From: Clostridium sp.
GTDB taxonomy: Bacteria; Bacillota; Clostridia; Lachnospirales; Lachnospiraceae
NCBI GenBank assembly: GCA_023664605.1
Contig: JAMPFF010000009.1
Span: forward strand, 23,905 to 87,904
Direction: 5' to 3'
DNA: 64,000 nt
Positions 43,272 to 51,025 of the stretch are shown piece after piece. The position numbers and the translations under genes are program-made. Within the stretch, counting starts at the first letter, position 1. Every line of letters starts with the position of its first letter. The notes below the pieces were generated by a model that saw only the letters and a program-made list of their open reading frames with translations, had not been told where the DNA came from and did not search any database.

Positions 43272-43274
43272 TGA

Positions 43275-43344
43275 GACATAAAAATCTTTCTTAAGCCGTT
43301 AGGATATCCTAAGCCGACATATATCCAAAGTGCCATATGTCTCT
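43275..43344 (+). pseudogene. Relic of an FtsK/SpoIIIE translocase gene, copy 1
   Basis: The frame reads DIKIFLKPLGYPKPTYIQSA before a frameshift and stop. This matches the segment GDMLF-x-P-x-G-x-x-KP-x-x-x-Q that precedes the gamma domain in FtsK. The longer relic at 45035 shares GY-x-KP-x-x-IQSA and the nucleotide sequence around it. Only about 20 codons remain. Confidence 0.65.
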
Positions 43345-43355
43345 GAAAATGGGAA

Positions 43356-43385
43356 ATTATATCACAAAAGCGGGGAGGGAGAAAT
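43356..43385. repeat. 30-nt direct repeat, copy 2
   Basis: The partner of 41841-41870, with two mismatches. It also carries the leftward TATAAT box, now pointing into the FtsK relic, and it is followed 15 bases later by a + strand promoter. Confidence 0.85.
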
Positions 43386-43399
43386 AAGTTAAAAATTCA

Positions 43400-43428
43400 T
43401 TGACTAAATCCAAGAATATTATTATACT
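43400..43428 (+). promoter_or_regulatory. Sigma-A promoter for a candidate small RNA
   Basis: TTGACT at 43400-43405, a 17-bp spacer and TATACT at 43423-43428 form a strong promoter with no protein-coding start behind it; transcription should begin near 43435. Confidence 0.85.
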
Positions 43429-43434
43429 ATTAAG

Positions 43435-43529
43435 CGGTGAGTCCTACCGTAAAGTGGACTGCTAAAAGCGTTAGCAACTCTAATGGAGTTACTACCAAAT
43501 GGCTATGTGGAAACGCATAGCCATTTTTT
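43435..43529 (+). ncRNA. Candidate small non-coding RNA with four hairpins
   Basis: Right behind a strong promoter lie four successive stem-loops: AGTCC/GGACT (43440-43460), GCTAA/TTAGC (43461-43475), AACTC/GAGTT (43476-43490), and a 13-bp stem closed by a GAAA tetraloop (43497-43509 with 43514-43526, one T-G pair) followed by a six-T run. The last is an excellent intrinsic terminator. The predicted transcript is about 93 bases with no open frame of note. I cannot match it to a known RNA family. Confidence 0.72.
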
Positions 43530-43609
43530 ATACTGAACCTCTTTAGAGCGAAGCTGATTGACAAATCGAAAAGATGAGGATAAGAAAAAAATATAGAGCA
43601 AGATAACTT

Positions 43610-43638
43610 TTGCAAAGCCTCCTGTTGTGTAGTATAAT
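43610..43638 (+). promoter_or_regulatory. Sigma-A promoter
   Basis: TTGCAA at 43610-43615, a 17-bp spacer and TATAAT at 43633-43638 lie 29 bases before the zinc-ribbon gene, whose start is preceded by AAGGAGG. Confidence 0.85.
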
Positions 43639-43666
43639 TTAAGCATATACTAAGGAGGAATGTATT

Positions 43667-44935
43667 ATGGCTTTAATAAATTGTCCAGAATGTGGGAAAG
43701 AAATATCTGATAAGGCGGTATATTGTCCGAATTGTGGGTTCCCAATCGAACAAAAAATAAATGAAAAAGTCGAAACAGAGTATGATAAGATTTTAGAAGA
43801 AAATGAAAGCTATGAATTATATACCGAAAATAACGATGAAGATATAGAAGAGGAAGAACAAAAAATGTCACCACTAAGTATAGTGGCATTAATTTTATCT
43901 ATAACATTATTTTTTTCCATCTTTGGACTTGTTATCGCTATTATAGATTTGAAAATGCCAAACGGAAAAAATAAGAAGCTGTCAAAATGGGCAATAGGAA
44001 TATGTTGTTTTTGGGTATTAATAATTATAATTCCATCAAACAGAAGTGAAAAGAAATCATACACCCAAGAGGCGAAAACAACGTCTGCCGAAACACATAA
44101 AACAACTGAAAGCCAATACAATACAGATAAAATCAATGAAAACATTGAAATTATAGACGAACAAAATTTAGAGCAAACACCTCAATCTAGCGAAATAACC
44201 TATGAAGATATATTCTTTTATAATTTAATGGATAATGTAGACCAGTATAACGGAAAGTATATAAGAACAGTGATACAGGTCTATAGATGTTATCAATCGG
44301 AAAGTGAAGCATATATACAGAGCCAATATTCGGATTATAACTTGGTAAAAAATAGTGATAATATCACAATATATCCGGACAATTATCAAGAATTTCAATC
44401 TGGAGAATATATTACTGTTGAGGGGAGATTAGCTAAAAACGGAAATGATGATGTGCTGGTAAATGCACATATTGTTGATAGTGGAGAAAATTCCCAAAAT
44501 ACATTTGAAAGCGATTTAGCGGTTCGTCTTGAAGAACAAAATCAAAATTTACAGCAGGAAAAAGACAGTTTTATAGAAAGCTGTGTTTCAGTTTCTTATG
44601 AAGAATTAAGGAGATATCCAGACACATATCAAGATACACCTATAAAATTAACAATATACATAAAAGATGTAGAGCCGGACGGATTGATATTTCTCGGGGA
44701 TATTATAGCAACGATGAACGGAGAGGAACTGGCGGTATATGACGATAGAATTGAGAGAGAGCCAAGGATAATAGAAGGAGAAACCATAACCATATATGCA
44801 ACCGGAAATGGTTTGGCGACAATGAAAGTTAAACAAAAAGGCGTTGTATTTAATAAGACGGTAGATGAATACGAAGTGCCGGCGGTTAAAATTAAATATA
44901 CAGAAAATGATAAGGACTTCATAGAAAATAATTAA
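43667..44935 (+). CDS. Zinc-ribbon membrane protein of unknown function
   Basis: The 422-residue protein has an N-terminal zinc ribbon (C7-x2-C10 and C21-x2-C24 in CPECGKEIS and CPNCGFPI), an acidic stretch, two predicted membrane helices (about 68-92 and 107-125), a low-complexity linker, and an extracytoplasmic C-terminal half with two OB-like segments (near 180-275 and 310-405) resembling tRNA_anti-like domains. Base composition is more AT-rich than core neighbours, in keeping with an accessory gene. Function is unknown; such zinc-ribbon membrane proteins are common in Clostridia. Confidence 0.8.
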   Translation: MALINCPECGKEISDKAVYCPNCGFPIEQKINEKVETEYDKILEENESYELYTENNDEDIEEEEQKMSPLSIVALILSITLFFSIFGLVIAIIDLKMPNGKNKKLSKWAIGICCFWVLIIIIPSNRSEKKSYTQEAKTTSAETHKTTESQYNTDKINENIEIIDEQNLEQTPQSSEITYEDIFFYNLMDNVDQYNGKYIRTVIQVYRCYQSESEAYIQSQYSDYNLVKNSDNITIYPDNYQEFQSGEYITVEGRLAKNGNDDVLVNAHIVDSGENSQNTFESDLAVRLEEQNQNLQQEKDSFIESCVSVSYEELRRYPDTYQDTPIKLTIYIKDVEPDGLIFLGDIIATMNGEELAVYDDRIEREPRIIEGETITIYATGNGLATMKVKQKGVVFNKTVDEYEVPAVKIKYTENDKDFIENN

Positions 44936-45034
44936 AATAGAAACATTTCTTGGTAGTTTGTAAAAAAACTTTTTTATGATAGAATGAATTGTCTATCGCA
45001 AAGGAGAAATTAGGAGGATGGAAATAATAGCGCA

Positions 45035-45256
45035 ATGGAAAATCTTGATGAAAGTGGCGTGGAAGAATTATTAAGAAAGGGAGATATGCTGTTTAAATCG
45101 GTAGGATATTCCAAGCCGGCTTGTATTCAAAGTGCATATGTCTCTAAAAAAGAGATATCAGATGTTGTAAATTTCTTAAAAATCAAGAAATGGGAAATGT
45201 ATAGGTATAGGTTATATAGTGGACAGGGCAAAGATAAGTTCCGCGAAAGCCCGTGA
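45035..45256 (+). pseudogene. Relic of an FtsK/SpoIIIE translocase gene, copy 2
   Basis: The reading LDESGVEELLRKGDMLF, then GYSKPACIQSAYVSKKEISD and VVNFLK matches the end of the FtsK motor domain just before the gamma domain, but everything upstream (Walker A and B) and downstream is missing. Homology seems to begin near 45020. The frame ends inside a large inverted repeat starting at 45221. About 60 codons of homology remain, so no active translocase is made. A possible promoter (TTGTAA, 16 bp, TAGAAT near 44959-44986) precedes it. Confidence 0.75.
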
Positions 45257-45365
45257 AAAACGCTGGCACTTAGTGAAAAAGACGCAACGCGGCTTTTGAA
45301 CTTAGTGTCATTGCGTTTTTCACGGAGCGAAAGCGTGCTGACAAGGAACTTATCTCTGCCCTGCC
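45221..45365. repeat. Large inverted-repeat element (MITE-like)
   Basis: The ends 45221-45242 and 45345-45365 are inverted repeats (about 20 of 22 positions, including GATAAGTTCC / GGAACTTATC), and an inner perfect 13-bp pair CCGTGAAAAACGC / GCGTTTTTCACGG lies at 45251-45263 and 45313-45325. The rest of the 145-bp element is also partly palindromic. It encodes no protein. It truncates or abuts the FtsK relic. Confidence 0.75.
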
Positions 45366-45483
45366 GTTTCTAAACATGAATATTTACCGAAAGTTGATGT
45401 TTGTAGAAAGTATTGTATGAAATCAGTGTATTTTGCATGAAAATATGATAAAATAAAAAAGAACAAAGCAGATACATACAAAA

Positions 45484-45579
45484 TGGAAGTTGATATTCCG
45501 CAAGAATATTTCGTGACAGACGGATGTATATTGATGAAAATGCAACACAGATATTGTTAGACAAATATATGAGAAAGTA
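45484..45579 (+). pseudogene. Degenerate short coding stretch
   Basis: One frame starts MEVDIPQEYF and soon stops; shifting by one base continues as DRRMYIDENATQILLDKYM, then a stop just before the next start. The combined reading looks like one small protein of about 32 residues broken by a frameshift, perhaps a partner of the following 60-residue gene. Weak evidence only. Confidence 0.35.
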
Positions 45580-45588
45580 GGTGAAAAT

Positions 45589-45771
45589 ATGTTAGCGATA
45601 GCTAAAAAAACAACAGATTATACACATGATATCGCTTATTATGCAAAAGACAGCAGATTAACGGAGTTGTCTGACGGCAAAAGATATGAATGGCGGAAGA
45701 TGATTGAACTTTCAAAAGAATTGGACAGACCTCTTACGGAAGAGGAAGCAGAGGAATTTAGGATTGAATAA
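45589..45771 (+). CDS. Small protein of unknown function
   Basis: This 60-residue frame (MLAIAKKTTDYTHDIAYY...EEAEEFRIE) has a fair ribosome binding site (GTAGGTG) and an even charge distribution with an acidic C-terminus. I do not recognise it. Its last codons overlap the preferred TTG start of the rhamnosidase gene by eight bases and supply that gene's Shine-Dalgarno sequence, so it may have a coupling role. It may also belong with the degenerate frame just upstream as a former two-gene module. Confidence 0.55.
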   Translation: MLAIAKKTTDYTHDIAYYAKDSRLTELSDGKRYEWRKMIELSKELDRPLTEEEAEEFRIE

Positions 45772-48700
45772 CCGAAAAACAAAAAAATATCTTCCCATCA
45801 TCAGCATCCTGCTGGCGCTCCTGATATCTGCCACAGGTGTTTTCATTTGGCACAATGGCTTTGGCAAAGAAGATGCCCAAAAATCGGCAAGGGAAGAACA
45901 GGAAGAGGACATTTCTATTTTGCATCTTAGGACATGTTATCTGGAAAATCCGATTGGCATTGATGAAGAGACGCCGGTCTTTGGCTGGCGGATGAACGGA
46001 GAAACGCGGGGGCTTTCCCAGAGTGCTTATCGTGTTATGGTAGCGGATTCTTTAGAAAAATTAAAAGAAGAAGAATATATATGGGATAGCGGTAAAATAG
46101 AAGCATCCGAGTCGGTGGGGATTCCTTATGCCGGGAAAGCGCTGGAGCCAAAAAGCAGATACTACTGGCAGGTAACGGTATGGAATCAGGAGGATATTCC
46201 TTTTACTTCCGTGGAAGAAGCTTTTTTTGAGACAGGGCTAATGGGAGAGGGAATGCAGGGCGCAAAGTGGATATTCGTTCCGGATGATGCAGAAACGAAA
46301 GACTATGCGGACAGCGATTTTATTTATACGATTCATTTTGACATAGAAGTTCCAAACACTACCGCAAATTTCATTTTTGGCGCAGAAAAGGGCAAGTACG
46401 GGGATATGTACCTTTGCCAACTTAGCAGTAACGGGGAGCAGGCATTTTTTTCCTTACAGAAAATGAGCGGCGGGCGTTTCAATGTGGATGATGCTATAGA
46501 AGAGATAGATATTACGGATTGTCGTATTGATGGCAGCGATTTATATGAGGTAGAGTTACAGGTTGACCATGAAATGCTATCCGTTACTGTTAATGGCAGC
46601 AAAGCGGGGGAAATGACAATAGAAAGCACGCCCGTGGCTGCCGTCGGTTATTATATGGCTAGAGGAACCTCGTATGCTTATCTGGATAATCTGTTTGTGC
46701 AGGATGGTTCCGGAAAGATTTTGTATCAGGAGGATTTTGAAGGGGAAGAGAATATTTTCAGCCCATATTATGTGACGGTGGAAAACGGCAGGCTTAGGAT
46801 TGGAAGCGGCATGGTATTGACGAAATATCATGAAAACCCGGCGCCGCTTTTTTATCGTGAATTTTTATTGCAGGATAAGGAAATCGCAGACGCCAGAATT
46901 TATATGACCGCATTAGGAAGTTTTTCGCTGCTGTGCAACGGACAGGCTGTTTCCGAAGACTATTTTGCTCCCGGGAAGATTGTTTACAATCAAGAACTGG
47001 CTTATATGACATATGACGTTACGGATTTACTGCATCAGGGGGAAAATAATGCGCTAGGGGTTATTTTACTTCATGGCTGGTATGACAGGGCGGTAGGCTA
47101 TCCGGAAATTTTTAAAAGATGGGGAGATAAAAACGCTCTCCTTGGTCTGTTGGAAATCCATTATATAGATGGCGCTGTAGAAGTGATTACAACGGATGAA
47201 AACTTTTGGTGCAGCGCCAACGGCGCAATCCGAGATGATGATATTTATCAGGGAGAGTACTATGATGCGACTATGGAAGAGGACGGTTTTGGTGAAGCGG
47301 GATTTGCCCATTATAACTGGAAAGCGGCCGAAACGGATGATATAGAGGCGGCATATTACAATCTGCCGCTTGTAGGAAAAGAAAATGAACCGATTCGCTG
47401 CACACAAGAATTGACACCAGTGTCAGTATCGGAACCGCGTGAGAATGTATATGTTTATGACTTTGGACAGAATTTTGCCGGAACCTGCAGGATTAACGTG
47501 ACAGGCGAGAGAGGACAGGTTGTGACGCTGCGCTATGGAGAGACGTTAAATACTGAAAATTTGGAAAATTGTGATGATGCAGCAGGAACGATATGGACGG
47601 AAAATTTATTGACGGCGGAGGCGACTGATTATTATGTATTGAAAGGCAGCACGGAGGGAGAAAGTTTTGAGCCTGCCTATACTTATCATGGCTTCCGGTA
47701 CTTACAGATTTCGGGACTTGATAAACCGCTTGCGCCGGAAGATGTCACAGGTATCGTGTTATCTTCGGATTTGGAACGAACCGGAACTTTTGAAAGTTCC
47801 GATACGCTGTTAAATCAATATTATGAAAATACCGTATGGAGCCAGAGAAGCAATTTTATGGATAATCCGACCGACTGTCCGCAGCGTGACGAACGCCATG
47901 GATGGGCGGGAGATGCGCAGATTTTTTCTCTGACGGCGTCTTATCATATGGATACTTACAATTTTTACAGGAAATATCTGCATGAGCTGATACTTTTACA
48001 GACCGAGGACGGCGCTTTTCCGGATATGACGCCCAGAAATTTCTTTACCGGCTGGGATGGCGTTGGCGGCAGTTCCGGTTATAACTGTTGGGGCGACGCC
48101 GCTATGGTGATTGCATGGAATCTTTACACGCAGTATGGCAATAAAGGCATTTTGGAAGAAAATTATGATGCTTTATGTAAATGGGTGGATTATTTAATAG
48201 AAACCAGCGATGGCTATATCCGTTATAGCGGAGGGTACGGCGACCACCTTTCCTTTGAGGATACGCCGACGGAAGTATCCGATACGGCGTGGTGCGCCCA
48301 CAGCGCCGATTTGCTTTCCAGAATGGCTGATATTCTGAATAAACCGGAGGATGCGGCATATTACAGCCAGATTTATGAAGAGTACAAAGCGGCGTGGCGG
48401 AATGCCTTTGTGCAGGAAGAGGGCATTACCGTTTGTGATACGCAGACTTCATATGCGCTGGGGCTTAGTTTTGATTTGTTTTCTGAAGCGGAAAAAGAGG
48501 ATGCCGCAGCCAGATTGGATTTACTGGCGCAGTATAGCGGCTATCATATGAATACCGGCTATTCCGGCATCGGATATCTGCTTCCTGCCCTTAGTGAAAA
48601 CGGATTGACACAGACGGCATACCAATATTTGCTGCAAAAAGAATATCCTTCGCTTTTGTATCCTGCATCAAGAGGCGCTACCACGACTTATGAAAGCCTG

Positions 48701-49150
48701 TTTACTTATTCGGAAAAAGAAAATGGTCTCGTTTATATCAATGGCTCGTTGAACCATTATGCTTTTGGCGCTGCGGCAAGCTGGCTTTATACGGATATAC
48801 TTGGCATAAAAAGCGATGCAGAAACGCCCGGATATCATCATATCCTGTTGGAACCGAGGATAAGTGATGCGCTTAGTTATGCCAAGGGAAGTTATGAAAG
48901 CGTATATGGGCAGATTCAGGTATCATGGGAAAAACAAGCGGATGGGTATGTGTTTGACATTACCATTCCGGCCAATACGACAGCAGCATTGACGCTTCCG
49001 ATACTTCATGACGGCGGCGCTTATCTGGAGGAAAATCAGCCGGTAGAAAATGCGCCAGGCGTAGAAGTCATGGAAAGCAGTGAAATGGAGGTACAGTTTA
49101 GGATTGTATCGGGCAGTTATCATTTTACTTATGTTGCTGCTGATTCTTGA
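45764..49150 (+). CDS. Alpha-L-rhamnosidase (GH78), membrane-anchored
   Basis: GH78 enzymes release terminal L-rhamnose from plant glycosides and polysaccharides. A TTG start at 45764 (MNNRKTKKYLPII) with AGAGG nine bases upstream gives 1128 residues and puts a signal-anchor helix at about 9-28 near the N-terminus. The order is an N-terminal beta domain, an insert at about 160-365 resembling a LamG/concanavalin-like carbohydrate module, the Bac_rhamnosid_N-type domain, and the (alpha/alpha)6 catalytic barrel with signature DCPQRDERHGWAGDAQ starting at D704, then a C-terminal beta domain. No C-terminal sorting signal is seen, so it is probably held by the N-terminal helix. Confidence 0.92.
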   Translation: MNNRKTKKYLPIISILLALLISATGVFIWHNGFGKEDAQKSAREEQEEDISILHLRTCYLENPIGIDEETPVFGWRMNGETRGLSQSAYRVMVADSLEKLKEEEYIWDSGKIEASESVGIPYAGKALEPKSRYYWQVTVWNQEDIPFTSVEEAFFETGLMGEGMQGAKWIFVPDDAETKDYADSDFIYTIHFDIEVPNTTANFIFGAEKGKYGDMYLCQLSSNGEQAFFSLQKMSGGRFNVDDAIEEIDITDCRIDGSDLYEVELQVDHEMLSVTVNGSKAGEMTIESTPVAAVGYYMARGTSYAYLDNLFVQDGSGKILYQEDFEGEENIFSPYYVTVENGRLRIGSGMVLTKYHENPAPLFYREFLLQDKEIADARIYMTALGSFSLLCNGQAVSEDYFAPGKIVYNQELAYMTYDVTDLLHQGENNALGVILLHGWYDRAVGYPEIFKRWGDKNALLGLLEIHYIDGAVEVITTDENFWCSANGAIRDDDIYQGEYYDATMEEDGFGEAGFAHYNWKAAETDDIEAAYYNLPLVGKENEPIRCTQELTPVSVSEPRENVYVYDFGQNFAGTCRINVTGERGQVVTLRYGETLNTENLENCDDAAGTIWTENLLTAEATDYYVLKGSTEGESFEPAYTYHGFRYLQISGLDKPLAPEDVTGIVLSSDLERTGTFESSDTLLNQYYENTVWSQRSNFMDNPTDCPQRDERHGWAGDAQIFSLTASYHMDTYNFYRKYLHELILLQTEDGAFPDMTPRNFFTGWDGVGGSSGYNCWGDAAMVIAWNLYTQYGNKGILEENYDALCKWVDYLIETSDGYIRYSGGYGDHLSFEDTPTEVSDTAWCAHSADLLSRMADILNKPEDAAYYSQIYEEYKAAWRNAFVQEEGITVCDTQTSYALGLSFDLFSEAEKEDAAARLDLLAQYSGYHMNTGYSGIGYLLPALSENGLTQTAYQYLLQKEYPSLLYPASRGATTTYESLFTYSEKENGLVYINGSLNHYAFGAAASWLYTDILGIKSDAETPGYHHILLEPRISDALSYAKGSYESVYGQIQVSWEKQADGYVFDITIPANTTAALTLPILHDGGAYLEENQPVENAPGVEVMESSEMEVQFRIVSGSYHFTYVAADS

Positions 49151-49175
49151 CACCTCCCCCATTTCATGATAATAT
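49147..49175 (+). promoter_or_regulatory. Promoter for the mntP leader
   Basis: TTGACA at 49147-49152, a 17-bp spacer and TAATAT at 49170-49175 overlap the last codons of the rhamnosidase gene. A second possible -10 box, TATAAT, is at 49184-49189. Confidence 0.7.
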
Positions 49176-49189
49176 ATCCTCAATATAAT

Positions 49190-49312
49190 TCCCATGGGGG
49201 AGTAGCAAGCGTATATCGTAGCAAGTCAACATACTGACCGGACGGTCTGGCTTGTTTTAAATTGCGAGACTCATGTATAGCGGAAACTATACATGGAGTC
49301 TGTTTATTTTTA
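49190..49312 (+). promoter_or_regulatory. yybP-ykoY-type manganese riboswitch
   Basis: The leader has the family's conserved pieces in order: GGGGGAGTAGC (49196-49206), AAGTCAACATACT (49223-49235), and TTGCGAGACTC (49262-49272), followed by the stem ATGTATAG/CTATACAT. yybP-ykoY aptamers sense Mn2+ and often control mntP exporters, which is the next gene. A terminator hairpin follows at 49313, so the switch probably acts by Mn2+-dependent readthrough. Confidence 0.85.
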
Positions 49313-49357
49313 GAAGATACCAGGTATGGTTTTAGAAACTGTATCTGGTTTTTATAT
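49313..49357 (+). terminator. Terminator of the manganese riboswitch
   Basis: AGATACCAG (49315-49323) can pair with CTGTATCT (with a bulge), followed by GGTTTTTAT. It sits between the aptamer and mntP and is probably the expression platform. Confidence 0.7.
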
Positions 49358-49432
49358 AATCAGGAATGACGCCACACATAACATTACCATGAGGATGTGA
49401 AACATCCCATACAGGCAGGGAGGAAACAAAAG

Positions 49433-50020
49433 ATGGACGACTGGAACTTACTATTTTTCTTTAACAGCGTATTACTTGGTATCGGGCTGGCGATGGACGC
49501 TTTTTCGGTATCGCTGGCAAACGGCTTAAACGAGCCGGATATAAAAAAACAGACCATGTGCAAAGTAGCGGGCGTATTTGCCTTTTTTCAGGCGGCAATG
49601 CCGATGATTGGCTGGATATGCGTCCATACGATTGTGCAGTATTTTCAGGCGTTTAGAAAATTCATCCCGTGGATTGCCTTGATTTTACTGTTGTTTATCG
49701 GTGGTAAAATGATAGTGGACGGCATTAAAAATACCGGTGAAGAGATAGAAAAGACCAAGTTAAATATGGCGGTTTTGTTATTGCAGGGCGTCGCTACTTC
49801 CATAGACGCATTATCGGTCGGCTTTGCGATTGCGGAATACGGTTTTATCATGGCGGCTGTATGCGCGCTTATTATCGCGGCTGTTACATTCGTTATCTGT
49901 ATGGCGGGCTTAATCATCGGCAAAAAATTCGGGACGAAATTTTCAACCAGAGCGGCTGTCTTTGGCGGCGCTATTTTGATTGCGATTGGTTTTGAAATTT
50001 TTATAACGGGAGTGTTTTAA
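49433..50020 (+). CDS. mntP: Manganese efflux protein MntP
   Basis: MntP exports excess Mn2+. The start at 49433 (MDDWNLLFFF) follows GGGAGGAAAC at proper distance; an in-frame ATG 36 bases upstream lacks one. The 195-residue protein has six predicted helices and the two DUF204 repeat motifs with membrane aspartates, GLAMDAFSVSLANG and ATSIDALSVGFAIA. The riboswitch upstream ties its expression to manganese. Confidence 0.93.
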   Translation: MDDWNLLFFFNSVLLGIGLAMDAFSVSLANGLNEPDIKKQTMCKVAGVFAFFQAAMPMIGWICVHTIVQYFQAFRKFIPWIALILLLFIGGKMIVDGIKNTGEEIEKTKLNMAVLLLQGVATSIDALSVGFAIAEYGFIMAAVCALIIAAVTFVICMAGLIIGKKFGTKFSTRAAVFGGAILIAIGFEIFITGVF

Positions 50021-50044
50021 GTTCCGTTTCAGTTCCGGCGTTTT

Positions 50045-50758
50045 TTATATCCGCCATCCGTCAATTTGTTCCTGAATCGCCGTAAACATCCTGTCTTTTA
50101 CGCCGGGTGCCTCCTGATTGATTTGGCGTAGTACGTTTTTGGCATATTCGCGCTTCGTATGCCCGTCGGCGGGGCAGGGGCTTTTGACGACGGGAACTTC
50201 GTATTTATTGACAAAACCGATAACGTCCGCCTCTTTCATATAGATAAGCGGTCTGATAACGGTTAAATCCATGCGGTCTAAATAAGTGACCGGGCGAAAC
50301 GTATGGAAACGCCCCTCATAAATCAGCGACAGCATCATGGTCTCCACAACGTCGTCTTTATGATGCGCGTAAGCGATTTTATTACAGCCAAGCTTTTTCA
50401 TGGCGTCATTTAGCGCGCCTTTACGCATCTTGGCGCAAAGCGAGCAGGGATTGGTTTCCTTTCTGTCCTCAAAAATGATTCTGCCGATATCGGTTTTTAC
50501 AATATGGTAAGGGATATCGAGAGAGGCGCAAAGTTTTGTGATTTCTTCCAGATTCAGGTTTTGAAAACCAAGGTCAACCGTAACCGCATGAAGCGTAAAA
50601 CGGGCAGGATAAAAGCGTTTCAGCCCATGCAGCGCATAAAGAAGCGTCAAACTGTCCTTACCGCCGGAAATACCGATGGCAATCGAATCGCCGTCTGCAA
50701 TCATCTTATAATCATCGACCGCTTTTCTGGTCACGCTTAAAACCTGCTGTAATTTCAT
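50045..50758 (-). CDS. TtcA-like tRNA 2-thiolation PP-loop ATPase
   Basis: TtcA-type enzymes activate a tRNA base by adenylation and insert sulfur with an iron-sulfur cluster. The start at 50758 has GGGAAAGGG upstream. The 237-residue protein has the PP-loop SGGKDS at 31-36, the pair CSLCAKMRKG near 111-120 and the later CPADG, which are TtcA family cluster-binding positions, and AYAHHKDDVVETM. s2C32 formation is inferred; other members thiolate different positions. Confidence 0.87.
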   Translation of the reverse strand: MKLQQVLSVTRKAVDDYKMIADGDSIAIGISGGKDSLTLLYALHGLKRFYPARFTLHAVTVDLGFQNLNLEEITKLCASLDIPYHIVKTDIGRIIFEDRKETNPCSLCAKMRKGALNDAMKKLGCNKIAYAHHKDDVVETMMLSLIYEGRFHTFRPVTYLDRMDLTVIRPLIYMKEADVIGFVNKYEVPVVKSPCPADGHTKREYAKNVLRQINQEAPGVKDRMFTAIQEQIDGWRI

Positions 50759-51025
50759 TGCAAAACCCTTTCCCGTCAACTCAACTTATTTTACCACAAA
50801 AATTGCTTGGCAATTCTTGCAGTGCAGGACTATCATATATATCTTCTGCAAGAGCCGATGAATCACCTGTCTTTGCAGAGACGAATATCACAGTCTGAAC
50901 TTATTATACAAGGAAAGGCGCAAATTTTACACAATTTTTGAGAAATATTTCAGAAAAGTAATACAGAATGTAAAAAAAATGTTATACTTAAATTATCATG
51001 AAGCAGGAAAGGCGTGGATATTCAT

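Noticed and set aside
45030-45360. FtsK relic as a functional small gene
   Set aside because: It lacks both Walker motifs and the gamma domain, and its frame ends in an inverted-repeat element.
50780-50900. Open stretch on the - strand upstream of the TtcA-like gene (37 codons)
   Set aside because: No ribosome binding site, a stop close upstream and no recognisable motif; probably chance.
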